Part shown: piece by piece, positions 45,610 to 53,968 of the stretch
Position numbering within the stretch: position 1 is the first letter of the stretch
Layout of the letters: each line of letters begins with the position of its first letter
NCBI GenBank assembly: GCA_036676195.1
Contig: JAKFDK010000063.1
Coordinates: 33,042-97,041 of the forward strand
DNA from: JAKFDK01 sp036676195
Lineage (GTDB): Bacteria; Bacillota; Sulfobacillia; Symbiobacteriales; ZC4RG38
Reading direction: 5' to 3'
DNA: 64,000 nucleotides
The notes under the pieces: model-generated
The model's input: the letters and a program-made list of their open reading frames with translations, nothing else
What the model was told of the DNA's origin: nothing
Databases searched by the model: none
Translations under genes and position numbers: made by a program

Positions 45610-46545
45610 ATGACCGACGATGAGCGATACCAGGGGTTTATGGCCAGAATTGAGCGTGGGGAGGGGATTGAGGCCACTGACTGGATGCCTGCGGACTACC
45701 GCACCGGTCTGGTCAGGCTCATTCATATGCATGCCGTCAGCGAGATCATGGGTGCCTATCCGGAGCGGGAATGGGTGCCCAGGGCTCCGACCCTGCACCG
45801 CAAGCTAGCCATGATCGCCAAGGTGCAGGATGAGGTGGGACACGGCCAACTGCTGCTGCGGGTGGTGGAAGATCTGGTCGCCCCGCTGGGGCAGACCCGG
45901 GAGGACCTGATGGCCGATCTGCTGGCAGGCCGCGTCAAATTCCACAACGTGTTTCATATGGAGGCACCGACCTGGGCCGATGCCGGCCTGATTGGCTGGC
46001 TGGTGGACGGGGCGGCCATTATCACCCAGGGCGCCCTGCTGCAGTGCTCCTATGCGCCGTATGCGCGCATTCTCAGGCGTATCTGCGCCGAAGAGTCCTT
46101 CCACATGCAGCACGGGGAGTCCGTTATCCTCGCCCTGGCCCAGGGTACCGCGATCCAGCGGCGCCTGCTGCAGGAGGCGCTTCACCGCTGGTGGGAACCG
46201 CTGCTGCACTTTTTCGGCCCGGCGGAGATGGGGGCCGGTGCCCTGGTAAATGCCCGCTACCGGATCCGCACCCGGAGCAACGAGGAGCTGCGCCAGCGCT
46301 TTCTGGACCGGTATGTACCCCGGATCCGGGCTCTGGGTCTGACGGTGCCGGATCCGGTTCTGCACCGGGACGAGGCCACCGGGCATTGGCTTTACACCCA
46401 GCCCGACTGGGAACGCCTGCGGGTCGTCGGGGGCGGCCAGGGGCCGCGCTCGGCCGCCCGCCTGGGCTTACGCCGGATTTCCTACGAGCGGGGCGCCTGG
46501 GTGCGTGAAGTGTTGTATCGCCCTGCCGCGGGGGTGGCGCGATGA
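45610..46545 (+). CDS. paaA: Phenylacetyl-CoA epoxidase subunit A
   Basis: The 311-residue catalytic subunit of the multicomponent di-iron epoxidase that opens the phenylacetyl-CoA ring with oxygen. Iron-ligand helices: KVQDEVGHGQLLLRVVEDL (ExxH at about 74-77) and RICAEESFHMQHGESVILAL (ExxH near 160). Start ATG 45610 after AAGGGGG. Its stop overlaps paaB by four bases. Needs PaaC for stability and PaaE for electrons; the latter is missing here. Confers oxygen-dependent phenylacetate breakdown. Confidence 0.93.
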   Translation: MTDDERYQGFMARIERGEGIEATDWMPADYRTGLVRLIHMHAVSEIMGAYPEREWVPRAPTLHRKLAMIAKVQDEVGHGQLLLRVVEDLVAPLGQTREDLMADLLAGRVKFHNVFHMEAPTWADAGLIGWLVDGAAIITQGALLQCSYAPYARILRRICAEESFHMQHGESVILALAQGTAIQRRLLQEALHRWWEPLLHFFGPAEMGAGALVNARYRIRTRSNEELRQRFLDRYVPRIRALGLTVPDPVLHRDEATGHWLYTQPDWERLRVVGGGQGPRSAARLGLRRISYERGAWVREVLYRPAAGVAR

Positions 46546-46865
46546 ACGGGCCGGAGACGGTCTTTGAGGTGTTTGTGCGCTCAACTCATACCAGCGAACT
46601 GACCAACGTGGGCAGTGTGGTGGCGGCATCGGCTGAACTGGCCCTGCTGCTGGCCAGGGAGAATTTCCTGCGCCGGGACCCGGCGGTGGCGTTGTATGTG
46701 GTGCGGCGGGAGCACCTGGTGGGCGTGACCGCTGCCGGAGACCCGGACTTTTTTGCCCGCGAGTTGGACCGCAGCTACCGTGAGGTGACAGGCTATCCCG
46801 AGAATGCCCGCACCTGGCAGAAATACCGGCGCAAGGCCATGACCATGGAGGAGCTGGTGGACTGA
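46542..46865 (+). CDS. paaB: Phenylacetyl-CoA epoxidase subunit B
   Basis: A 107-residue small subunit of the epoxidase. FEVFVRSTHTSELTNVGSVVAASAELALLLARENFLRRD is the family signature. The ATG overlaps the paaA stop and the stop overlaps the paaC start, showing tight coupling. In the enzyme it bridges PaaAC dimers. Confidence 0.92.
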   Translation: MNGPETVFEVFVRSTHTSELTNVGSVVAASAELALLLARENFLRRDPAVALYVVRREHLVGVTAAGDPDFFARELDRSYREVTGYPENARTWQKYRRKAMTMEELVD

Positions 46866-47653
46866 TGGCGGTGCAGCACGCGCTGCGGGACCTGCTCTTC
46901 CAACTGGCGGACGACGAACTGGCCATTGGCCACCGCGACTCCGAATGGTTGGGGCTGGCTCCCCACATTGAACTGGATGTGGCCTTTGCGTCCATTGCCC
47001 AGGATGAAGTCGGCCACGCCACCTGCTTCTACCGGCTGGCGGCTGATCTGAAGGCAGAGGACCCGGACCGGCTGGCTTTTTCCCGCCCGGCCGCTGAGCG
47101 GCGCAATGCCACCCTGCTGGAGCAAAAGAACGGTACCGGCCACTTTATTGACAATCCGGACTACGACTGGGCCTTCACGGTGGTGCGCCACTACGTATAT
47201 GACTTGTTTGACGAGGTCCGTCTGGAGGCATTGTTGAACTCCGCCCACACGCCGCTGGCGCAGGCGGCAGCCAAAATCCGCCGCGAAGAGCATTACCATT
47301 TGCTGCACCATCAGACCTGGTTCCGCCGCCTGGCTGAGCACGGCGGTGAGGCCCGCCGCCAACTGGAGCTGGCCCTCGCCCGTGTCTGGCCGCAGTTGGG
47401 GGACCTGTTTTCCCTGGGGGTCCACGGCGATGAACTGGTGGCCGCCGGGCTAGTTGCCACCGGCCCGGCCGGGCTGAAGGCCCGCTGGACCGAGCGGCTG
47501 CAGCCGGTGTTTGCTGCCCTGGATCTGGCCTGGCCGGGGATCCCGGTCCTGACCGGACCGGACGGCCGCTACGGCCGGCATACGCTGGGGCTGGATGAAC
47601 TGCTGGGGGTCCTGGGTGAGGTCTGCCGCCTGGACCTTGCGGCCAGGTGGTGA
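46865..47653 (+). CDS. paaC: Phenylacetyl-CoA epoxidase subunit C
   Basis: A 262-residue structural partner of PaaA with the same ferritin-like fold but without the complete di-iron set. Visible blocks: LLFQLADDELAIGHRDSEWLGLAPHIELDVAFASIAQDEVGHATCFYRL, DYDWAFTVVRHYVYDLFDEVRLEAL, and KIRREEHYHLLHHQTWFRRL. ATG overlaps the paaB stop (TGATG). Forms the PaaAC core. Confidence 0.92.
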   Translation: MAVQHALRDLLFQLADDELAIGHRDSEWLGLAPHIELDVAFASIAQDEVGHATCFYRLAADLKAEDPDRLAFSRPAAERRNATLLEQKNGTGHFIDNPDYDWAFTVVRHYVYDLFDEVRLEALLNSAHTPLAQAAAKIRREEHYHLLHHQTWFRRLAEHGGEARRQLELALARVWPQLGDLFSLGVHGDELVAAGLVATGPAGLKARWTERLQPVFAALDLAWPGIPVLTGPDGRYGRHTLGLDELLGVLGEVCRLDLAARW

Positions 47654-48177
47654 AGCCGGTGACACAGGTCCTGCCGGAGGCCGCGGCGGTTTGGGCTGCC
47701 CTGGCGGCGGTGAAGGACCCGGAGATCCCCGCCGTGAGTGTGGTGGAAATGGGCATGGTGCACCGGGTGGAGGTGGCGGGTGACCAGGTGCGAGTTCAGG
47801 TGACCCCGACCTTTGTCGGTTGCCCGGCCCTGGCGCTGATCAGCCGCCGGATCCGGGAACAGGTGGCCGCGGTGCCGGGGGTGGCGGCGGTGGCGGTGGA
47901 GGTGGTGTTTGACCCGCCCTGGAGCAGTGACCGCATCACGCCCAGCGGACGGGCAAGGCTGCAGGCGTACGGGATTGCCCCGCCGGTAAGGGCCTGTGGC
48001 TGCAGCGGCGGGGGCGGCGGCAGCCCGATTCCGGCGGCCCTGCCGGGGGCGCCGCCATGCCCCTTTTGCGGCTCGGCGGACACCCAGCTTGAAAATATCT
48101 TCGGCCCCACCGCCTGCCGGTCGCTGTATTACTGCAACGGCTGCCGGAACCCGTTTGAGGCGATGAAAGCAGTGTAA
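47647..48177 (+). CDS. paaD: Phenylacetate degradation protein PaaD (MIP18/Fe-S assembly type)
   Basis: A 176-residue protein of the MIP18/SufT-like family needed for epoxidase maturation. ALAAVKDPEIPAVSVVEMGMVHRVEV and PTFVGCPALALISRRI are family blocks. The C-terminus carries a zinc-ribbon-like set (CPFCGSADTQLENIFGPTACRSLYYCNGCRNPFEAMK) after a Gly linker. GTG start overlaps the paaC end by seven bases. It is the last gene of the set: no paaE follows. The conserved C-terminal cysteines could bind Zn or Fe-S. Confidence 0.92.
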   Translation: MVKPVTQVLPEAAAVWAALAAVKDPEIPAVSVVEMGMVHRVEVAGDQVRVQVTPTFVGCPALALISRRIREQVAAVPGVAAVAVEVVFDPPWSSDRITPSGRARLQAYGIAPPVRACGCSGGGGGSPIPAALPGAPPCPFCGSADTQLENIFGPTACRSLYYCNGCRNPFEAMKAV

Positions 48178-48528
48178 AGTCAGGCCGGGTCCCCCCGTCC
48201 AGACCGGTCGGGGGGCAATGGGTGTGTTTCATTGGGGGGACCATCCGTCCGGTCTCGGGCAGTTCCACTGATTTCCCCGCCTCAGTCAGGCCACGGGGTT
48301 CAGAGGAGGGTAGCCGGCGCTATCCGCCGCCAGGGCCAAGCTGGGTCCGCCGGTGCCCATGTGGATGCCCATGTTGGGGACCAGGGGGACGGGCTTGAAG
48401 GGCCGACAGCTTCGGGTTCAGGAGGTCATCTCAGGGATTGGACCCTATTCAACGCTGCCCCTGGCTTTCCTTCAGGCTGCTTTAGTTAGGCCAGACCGGT
48501 CGCAAGTGGATTCGGAATAAGTATTTTC
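48178..48528. other. Intergenic region after paaD
   Basis: A GC-rich hairpin, CCCCCCG (48191-48197) / CGGGGGG (48209-48215), lies 14 bases after paaD and is a weak candidate terminator. One minus-strand frame reads RPFKPVPLVPNMGIHMGTG and on to a stop, but has no start or ribosome site and no family resemblance; no gene is called. GC falls sharply at about 48480 where the MFS gene begins. Confidence 0.45.
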
Positions 48529-49767
48529 CTAACGAATGCCATCCTGAGTTGTCAAGTTTTGATCTCGCTGTGTGATCGGATGTTGCAAAGCTACTTGCAC
48601 GAGCCATAGCCCACTTCCAACAACCAACGCGATACCAGAAAGACATAAAAAGATAGTTTTGGTATCCATATTTCTGCCTAGCAGCCCATATAACGCCATT
48701 CCAGCAGGTTGCCCGGCCATGATTAGAGTTTGTAGAGTGCCAAAAACGCGCCCTCTTAAGTTTGGGGGGGTAATTTGCTGGAGCCAACTGTTGAAGGCCG
48801 CACCGAAGCACGCGTTACATGCACCAAAGATTAGCAAAGTCAGTGCTCCGAACCAGACTGGTGTAAACAGGCTAAAAGACAGGATGGTTATTCCTTGGCC
48901 CAATAGCCCAACTACCATTAGCTTTGGGACTCTCACAAGTTTGGCTAAGGGTTGGATCATCAACCCTCCAAGTAGTGTACCCAGAGACATAAAAGAAAGG
49001 TATAGACCATATACCGCGGCTGTCGTGTTCATAATAGAGTTTGTCCAATTCGTAAGTAGAAGTTCAAACGGTGCAAATGAAAGGTTGCCCAGAAATAAGA
49101 AAAGTATCGCGTAGCGAAGAAGGATTTGAGACCAAATGAATTGTGTTCCTGCAAGCATCTCAATCAGAAAACTCTGCTGAACCTCTCGGCTCTGTTCAGT
49201 TGTCGGGTACCGTATCAGCATGAGTAACAATGCGGAAATAGCAAAACTTGCCGCGTTTGCCGCAAAAAGTACCTCGGGGCTCGAACGGTCGATTACGACA
49301 CCACCCAGACCGAAGCCTATTAGGGTTGCCCCTTGGGCAATGCTTGTGAGAAGGCCATTCGCTTCCGGTAATTGGCGAACAGTCACAATACTGGGGATAA
49401 ACGAAGCGGCTGCAAGAGCAAACAGTTGGCCAAAAAGTTGGTTGAAACCAATAAGAATGACAATATATGTTACATGATAATTGCTATTATATGATATTAA
49501 TAGCAGACAAAGAATTATACAAAATCGTATGACGTCACAAGTAATCATTGTTCGCAGGCGATTCCAACGATCCACGTAAACGCCTATCACAGCACTGAAA
49601 ACAGGGGGCAGAGTCAACCCAACTCCAGTCAAAGCCAACGCTACAGTTGACCCCGTTTTACTTTGAACGTACCACAACAGGGCTGGGAAAAAGAGGCTAT
49701 CGCCAATCTTGGAGAGTAGCTGGCCAATCACCAAGAGCGAGAAATCCCTGGTCTTCAAGAGAGTCAT
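48529..49767 (-). CDS. MFS transporter (likely peptide exporter)
   Basis: A 412-residue major facilitator permease with 12 predicted helices. FSLLVIGQLLSKIGDSLFFPALLWYVQSKTGSTVALALTGVGLTLPPVF is the opening; GVYVDRWNRLRTMI is motif A. The start ATG 49767 is set by GAGAGGGG seven bases before; the reading could open earlier. Base composition is clearly more AT-rich than the flanks, as in the radical SAM gene, suggesting shared transfer. It is last in the order radical SAM, precursor, MFS, and a terminator hairpin lies between precursor and MFS. Best guess: it exports the modified peptide. Confidence 0.85.
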   Translation of the reverse strand: MTLLKTRDFSLLVIGQLLSKIGDSLFFPALLWYVQSKTGSTVALALTGVGLTLPPVFSAVIGVYVDRWNRLRTMITCDVIRFCIILCLLLISYNSNYHVTYIVILIGFNQLFGQLFALAAASFIPSIVTVRQLPEANGLLTSIAQGATLIGFGLGGVVIDRSSPEVLFAANAASFAISALLLMLIRYPTTEQSREVQQSFLIEMLAGTQFIWSQILLRYAILFLFLGNLSFAPFELLLTNWTNSIMNTTAAVYGLYLSFMSLGTLLGGLMIQPLAKLVRVPKLMVVGLLGQGITILSFSLFTPVWFGALTLLIFGACNACFGAAFNSWLQQITPPNLRGRVFGTLQTLIMAGQPAGMALYGLLGRNMDTKTIFLCLSGIALVVGSGLWLVQVALQHPITQRDQNLTTQDGIR

Positions 49768-49870
49768 CATAGCACCCCTCTCGTTGGGCGAAACCCGATA
49801 GGGTGGCACTTCTGACACATCGCAAAGCCACCGGCGCCAGACAAAACTGGGGAGGTTTCAAAAGGGAGGT

Positions 49871-49893
49871 CCCCCCTGCCTGTGGCAGGGGGG
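49871..49893 (-). terminator. Hairpin after the precursor gene
   Basis: 10-bp perfect stem CCCCCCTGCC / GGCAGGGGGG (plus 49871-49880 and 49884-49893), then CCTCCCTTTTG on the minus strand. Five bases after the precursor stop. It could be a partial terminator that keeps precursor message high relative to the transporter. Confidence 0.7.
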
Positions 49894-49898
49894 AACAC

Positions 49899-49982
49899 CT
49901 AGAACTGATTGACACATCCACCACCGCATCCGATGTTCAGGTGCGGGACCGGCGTCTTCGTCCAGTTGTTCAGGCGCTTCAC
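49899..49982 (-). CDS. Candidate RiPP precursor peptide, 27 residues
   Basis: Encodes 27 residues: leader-like MKRLNNWTKTPVP, then HLNIGCGGGCVNQF. The Cys-Gly-Gly-Gly-Cys core next to a radical SAM/SPASM enzyme suggests thioether or carbon cross-links. The ribosome site is a 12-base perfect match to the 16S tail, AAAGGAGGTGAT, three bases before the GTG. The reading lies between radical SAM (39 bases upstream) and MFS, in a gap that otherwise has no gene. Too short for ordinary ORF calling. I know of no named precursor family with this pattern, but I could not search for one. Confidence 0.85.
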   Translation of the reverse strand: MKRLNNWTKTPVPHLNIGCGGGCVNQF

Positions 49983-50021
49983 AATATCACCTCCTTTTCA
50001 TTAAATGCGTTATCCCGAGGG

Positions 50022-51422
50022 CTAGTCGGGGGCACTAAAGCTGCCGTCGTGACCAAGCTCCGGGAATTTGATACTTTGTTCGTAAGCCAATTCCAGTAGG
50101 CTTTTAATATTTCGTTTGTGCATAGGGCAGGGAGGCTTACCAGAATCGATGCGGTGCATGGGGCAGGCTGCACCGTGGCAGGATGGGCGAAAGAAGCACC
50201 CTACACAAGCCGGATCATGTTCACCATCGGAAGTCACCCACAAAGCAAACTTATCCATATCAAGGTCCATGGTACCATCGGGGTTGAGCTGCCCTACATG
50301 GTTTATGTGGTTGTCTAAAGCCACGGTGCACTTGTAAATGGAGCCATTTGCTCCGATTACGAAGGAATTTGGATGTGCAGCATAACAAACTGACCCAGAG
50401 GGCCTCATGAAGTTAAATTCGATATCTCCAATAGGCAAATTCATTTGCAGCGCTTTCGCGCCAGTTTGTAATGGCAATTTATCGGCGGTTACGCTATCGC
50501 ATACTTCGATGAGATGATCGTTTGGTCCACCCCAGTGGCCAGCGGTTCGAAAAAATACAGAAAATCTTGGGTCCCCGGCCAATTCCTCTTGAAGGCGGGT
50601 CAGGAAGGGGTCTATCCGTGACACTGATCCTGGAGCCAGGTTGACCCGGATTGCGATGTTGAACTGTTTGTCAAGCTGCTTGGCCGCCCTGAGATTATCC
50701 CAGATGACTTCAAAAGTTGGGCCGCCTTCTTTAAGAGTACGCAGCCGATCGTGGTCTTCCCCCAGTCCGTCAATTGTCACTTGAATTGCGCGTACATGCC
50801 AATCCAAGAGTCGGGAAAGGTTTTCAGGGGTTAGATTATAACCGTTGGTGGTCATTACCGCCTTAAATGGTACTGAGCATGCTTCCGTCACTTCTATAAA
50901 GCTTTTTGAAAGCTCTTCTATAACATCCAGGGCAATTAGTGGTTCACCGCCGAACCAACTCACCAGTAACTGGTTTATATGACTAGTTTGATTGGAGACG
51001 AAAGTCTTGATACCCTGGCGTATGTCCGAAGACATCTTTCCCCGTGCAAAAGACTCATAACAATACAAACAGCGGAAGTTACAGTCCTCGGTGGGCATGA
51101 TGATTAAATGCAAGTGGCCATTTGCCCGTAGTTTGGTAAGCATGAATTGGGCACGGCGGCATTCGTCTGTGCCTTCCGGTACCAAAAAGCCTCCCTCTTG
51201 CATATCTGCTACTACTCCGGTTAAGTCTCCCGTAACCCCGTTCCGGCCCAGTGCCGCCAGGGCCTCGGCTTTTTGATCGGGAGGAATGGCTCCGATGTTG
51301 CCTGTGAAGCTGTTATAAAGAAGTAGGTGACCGTCTTGGGCTGTGGAAAGCATATTGAAGCGAGAGCGAACCCATTTCTTACACGGGGCGTCTTCCTTAA
51401 CGTAGCGGTTTTTTGCCAACAT
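50022..51422 (-). CDS. Radical SAM/SPASM peptide maturase
   Basis: A 466-residue enzyme. An N-terminal ~115-residue domain looks like a peptide-binding (RRE-type) module. The radical SAM cluster motif CNFRCLYC (CxxxCxxC) is at about residues 114-121, in a TIM-barrel that includes LVSWFGGEPL and TTNGYNL. The C-terminal SPASM region is CVGCFFRPSCHGAACP ... CPMHKRN, which should bind two auxiliary [4Fe-4S] clusters. ATG 51422 is preferred over an earlier GTG because AGGGGAG is just ahead, though spacing is short. Immediately followed by the 27-residue precursor, it fits a sactipeptide- or ranthipeptide-type maturase. AT-rich like the MFS gene. Confidence 0.88.
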   Translation of the reverse strand: MLAKNRYVKEDAPCKKWVRSRFNMLSTAQDGHLLLYNSFTGNIGAIPPDQKAEALAALGRNGVTGDLTGVVADMQEGGFLVPEGTDECRRAQFMLTKLRANGHLHLIIMPTEDCNFRCLYCYESFARGKMSSDIRQGIKTFVSNQTSHINQLLVSWFGGEPLIALDVIEELSKSFIEVTEACSVPFKAVMTTNGYNLTPENLSRLLDWHVRAIQVTIDGLGEDHDRLRTLKEGGPTFEVIWDNLRAAKQLDKQFNIAIRVNLAPGSVSRIDPFLTRLQEELAGDPRFSVFFRTAGHWGGPNDHLIEVCDSVTADKLPLQTGAKALQMNLPIGDIEFNFMRPSGSVCYAAHPNSFVIGANGSIYKCTVALDNHINHVGQLNPDGTMDLDMDKFALWVTSDGEHDPACVGCFFRPSCHGAACPMHRIDSGKPPCPMHKRNIKSLLELAYEQSIKFPELGHDGSFSAPD

Positions 51423-51919
51423 ACTCTCCCCTACCACACAGACTCTAGCGAGTGCACGCTTCTATATGGGGAAAACGAGAAATAAAGGGAAAATGCTCGA
51501 TATCTGCAGCCCATTTTTGTCATGCTGGTGCTTAATGACTGCATCGATTGCCATCCAGCGGTATCCCAACACATGTTGATTTGGGTGGTAAATCACACCA
51601 AGGTGTATTTCGACGGTGCGCTCGCCTCCGGACCAACGTCTGCCTGCGGCCATACGTTGGTACAGGGTGATACCGATGTCTCTTCTGCCCCGTGCGCCCC
51701 AGCCCACCACACCCAGCACGCTGGAAATGCTCCTGCGGGTTATCCTGGCCAGAGAGGCATCCCAGGCTCTGTCGTCGGCCCTGGTTTCTGCCTTGTTGGT
51801 TTCGATTCTGCAGGGGCGGTGCCGTTAAAGACGGTTTGGCCCCGGTGGCTTCCGGTAGAACCGGCGTCACCGGGGCCGGTCGCGTCCGGGCGGAAGGCGC
51901 GGGCGGTCGGGGTGAGGGG
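51423..51919. other. Region between the RiPP operon and marR, no gene called
   Basis: Several overlapping open frames of 60-110 codons occur, none with a ribosome site or recognisable domain; the longest minus-strand ones contain proline/arginine-rich text typical of GC shadow. It probably holds the promoter of the radical SAM gene near 51460-51500 (TATAGA on the minus strand), with no clear -35. Confidence 0.4.
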
Positions 51920-52342
51920 TCAGTGGTCGGCAGCGGTTTCTGACCCGATTGCCACCAACAGCCCGGCCAGAGCGGGGGCCAGGCGCTGCAGTTCCTGCTT
52001 GTGTTCAGCCGCCAGGGCCAGCAAAACCGCCTCGCCCCTGACCGTTAGGGTCACGCAGACCCGGCGGCGGTCATGGGGGTGGGGGGTACGTACCACCAGC
52101 CCCGTCGCTTCCGCCCGGTTCACCAGCCCGACGGCCGCGTTATGGTTAATTTGCAGATTACCGGCAATTTCCCCCGGTGTGGCCCAGTCTCGCTCCGGGG
52201 TGCCCTTGATGACCAGCAACATCTGATGTTGTTGCGGCGTGAGCCCGGCCGCCCGTGCCCGGGACTCGCTGAAGCGCAGAAAGCGGCGAATGGTGGCCCG
52301 GAACTGGGCGAGCCGGACCAGTTCCGCCTTACTGATCGACAT
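51920..52342 (-). CDS. MarR-family transcriptional regulator
   Basis: A 140-residue winged-helix regulator. LTPQQHQMLLVIKGTPERDWATPGEIAGNLQINHNAAVGLVNRAEATGLVVRTPHPHDRRRVCVTLT is the MarR wing-helix core (about 32-100). The ATG 52342 lies inside the ClC gene end. A palindrome overlapping the promoter of the ClC gene upstream indicates that it represses its own operon. Ligand unknown. Confidence 0.9.
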   Translation of the reverse strand: MSISKAELVRLAQFRATIRRFLRFSESRARAAGLTPQQHQMLLVIKGTPERDWATPGEIAGNLQINHNAAVGLVNRAEATGLVVRTPHPHDRRRVCVTLTVRGEAVLLALAAEHKQELQRLAPALAGLLVAIGSETAADH

Positions 52343-53726
52343 GGGCAAGCTCTGCATTCGGTACCGCATCTGACATCGCCGGCGTGACCACGGCCGCACC
52401 GGACATCAGCACCGTGACCAGAGGGGCGGTGTAATCCTGGACCACCTCGCGGCCACGCCGTATCAGTTTACCGGTCATCAGGCTGTATGGCAGTAGCCGC
52501 ACCGCCATGAAGTCGGCAACCGCGCAGGTCACCAGCAGGGGGACCAGGGCATCGTAGTGGCCGGTCACCTCTGCGGCAAACAGGATGGCCGCCAGGGTGG
52601 CCCGGACCGAGGCGCCGAAGAGGGCGGCCATGAACACCAGCGCGACCATGCCGGGCGGAATGCCGGACCATGCCTGCGCCAGGTGGCCCACCAGCGCACC
52701 GGCGGCACCGCCCACAATCAGAATCGGTGCCAGCACACCCCCGGAGGTTCCGGAACCCAGCGAGAGCGACCAGGCCAGGAACTTCCACACCAGCACCCCC
52801 GCCGCCAGGCCAAGGCCGAACTGGCCGCTGAGCAGGCCGGCAATATTGTCATAGCCCACGCCCAGCGCCCGGGGGAAGCCAACGCCAATCACGCCCACCA
52901 GCAGGGCTCCGAGCAAGGGGCGGGTGGCGTAGGTCAGGCCGGGCACCTGCTCATACTGGTCTTCCAGCCAGTACACCAGCCAGGTCATACCGGCGGCGGC
53001 GGCGCCGGCCAGCAGGCCGAAACCGGCGTACCAGGCCAGGTGGGGCGGATGCACCGCCACCACCGGCACGTTGGGGAACAGCGGGCCGCTTTCACCCATA
53101 ACCAGACTGCGCAGGCCGGAGGCCACGCCGGCGGCAACGGCAATGGGAATAAACGAGCGGGTGGAAAATTCAAAGACCAGCAACTCGATCGCCAGCAGCA
53201 CGGCCGAAAGAGGAGTGCCGAAAATGCCAACCATACCGGCGGCGGCACCGGCCGCCAGCATGACCTTGCGTTCGGCCGGCGAGGCGGGGAAGGCCTGGCC
53301 TAGCAGGGAGCCAATGGCCCCGGCCGTCATGATGATGGGTCCCTCGGCTCCGTACGGCCCGCCGGAGCCGATGGAGACGGCCGCCGAGACGGGCTTGAGC
53401 ACCGCCACCCGGGGCTGCATCCGGCTGTCTCGGCAGAGTACGCATTCCATGGCTTCGGGAATGCCGTGGCCACTGATCATGCGGCTGCCGTACTTCAGCA
53501 TCAGCCCAATCAGGGCTGCGCCTATAATGGGGAACAGGGCTGTCCACCACCGACCGGCGTATGGGGAGTGATGGGGCTCCACCAACTGGAAGCCGATTTG
53601 CCCAAACCAGAACAGGTTCAGGAAAAAGCCGATCAATCGGGTCAAAGCAAAGGCGGATACAACACCCACAATCCCCAGAAAGCCACCGAACGCCACCATG
53701 CGGCCCATGCGAAAGTCGTTTGCCAT
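52329..53726 (-). CDS. ClC-type chloride channel/transporter
   Basis: A 465-residue membrane protein of the ClC family. Selectivity-filter motifs: SGHGIPEAM (GSGIP-like) near residue 90, GPYGAEGPIIMTAGAIGSLLGQAF (GxEGP) near 115, and GSGTSGGVLAPILIVGGAAGALVGHL (near 335). The gating glutamate in GAEGP is present. The start ATG 53726 follows GAAAGGG; the long reading upstream is not coding. Likely a Cl-/H+ exchanger or channel. Operon with marR, whose start overlaps its end by 14 bases. Confidence 0.9.
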   Translation of the reverse strand: MANDFRMGRMVAFGGFLGIVGVVSAFALTRLIGFFLNLFWFGQIGFQLVEPHHSPYAGRWWTALFPIIGAALIGLMLKYGSRMISGHGIPEAMECVLCRDSRMQPRVAVLKPVSAAVSIGSGGPYGAEGPIIMTAGAIGSLLGQAFPASPAERKVMLAAGAAAGMVGIFGTPLSAVLLAIELLVFEFSTRSFIPIAVAAGVASGLRSLVMGESGPLFPNVPVVAVHPPHLAWYAGFGLLAGAAAAGMTWLVYWLEDQYEQVPGLTYATRPLLGALLVGVIGVGFPRALGVGYDNIAGLLSGQFGLGLAAGVLVWKFLAWSLSLGSGTSGGVLAPILIVGGAAGALVGHLAQAWSGIPPGMVALVFMAALFGASVRATLAAILFAAEVTGHYDALVPLLVTCAVADFMAVRLLPYSLMTGKLIRRGREVVQDYTAPLVTVLMSGAAVVTPAMSDAVPNAELAHVDQ

Positions 53727-53760
53727 CCTACGCACCCTTTCCGTCCAGCCCACGCGGGAT

Positions 53761-53782
53761 ATTATATCACAATGCGATATAA
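53761..53782 (-). promoter_or_regulatory. Promoter and MarR-type operator before the ClC gene
   Basis: A 21-bp imperfect palindrome with arms TTATATC and GATATAA (53762-53782) overlaps a minus-strand extended -10, TGATATAAT (plus 53761-53769), 35 bases before the ClC ATG. Confidence 0.65.
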
Positions 53783-53820
53783 GAGGTGCCGGGAAAATGG
53801 TCTTGACCAGCATCGCCCGC

Positions 53821-53853
53821 GGCAAGGCCAGGGAAGTATTCCCTGGCCTTGCC
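53821..53853. terminator. Strong hairpin with no T-run
   Basis: 15-bp perfect stem GGCAAGGCCAGGGAA, loop GTA, complement. It lies between the ClC promoter and the GDSL gene; its role is unclear. Confidence 0.4.
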
Positions 53854-53968
53854 CGGCAACCGGAAACCGTACCGGGTGGGGGTCCCGGCGTTGCGCCGGT
53901 CAGTTTTAGCCGCTGGCAACCCACCGCCGTACTGACGATAGATTAAACTGGAAGAGGGGGGTGAACGC

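Noticed and set aside
48230..48490. Minus-strand frame reading VPNMGIHMGTG...
   Set aside because: No start, no ribosome site and no known family; kept only as intergenic sequence.
51462..51870. Several 60-110 codon frames between the RiPP operon and marR
   Set aside because: Overlapping in several frames, none with a ribosome site or recognisable motif.
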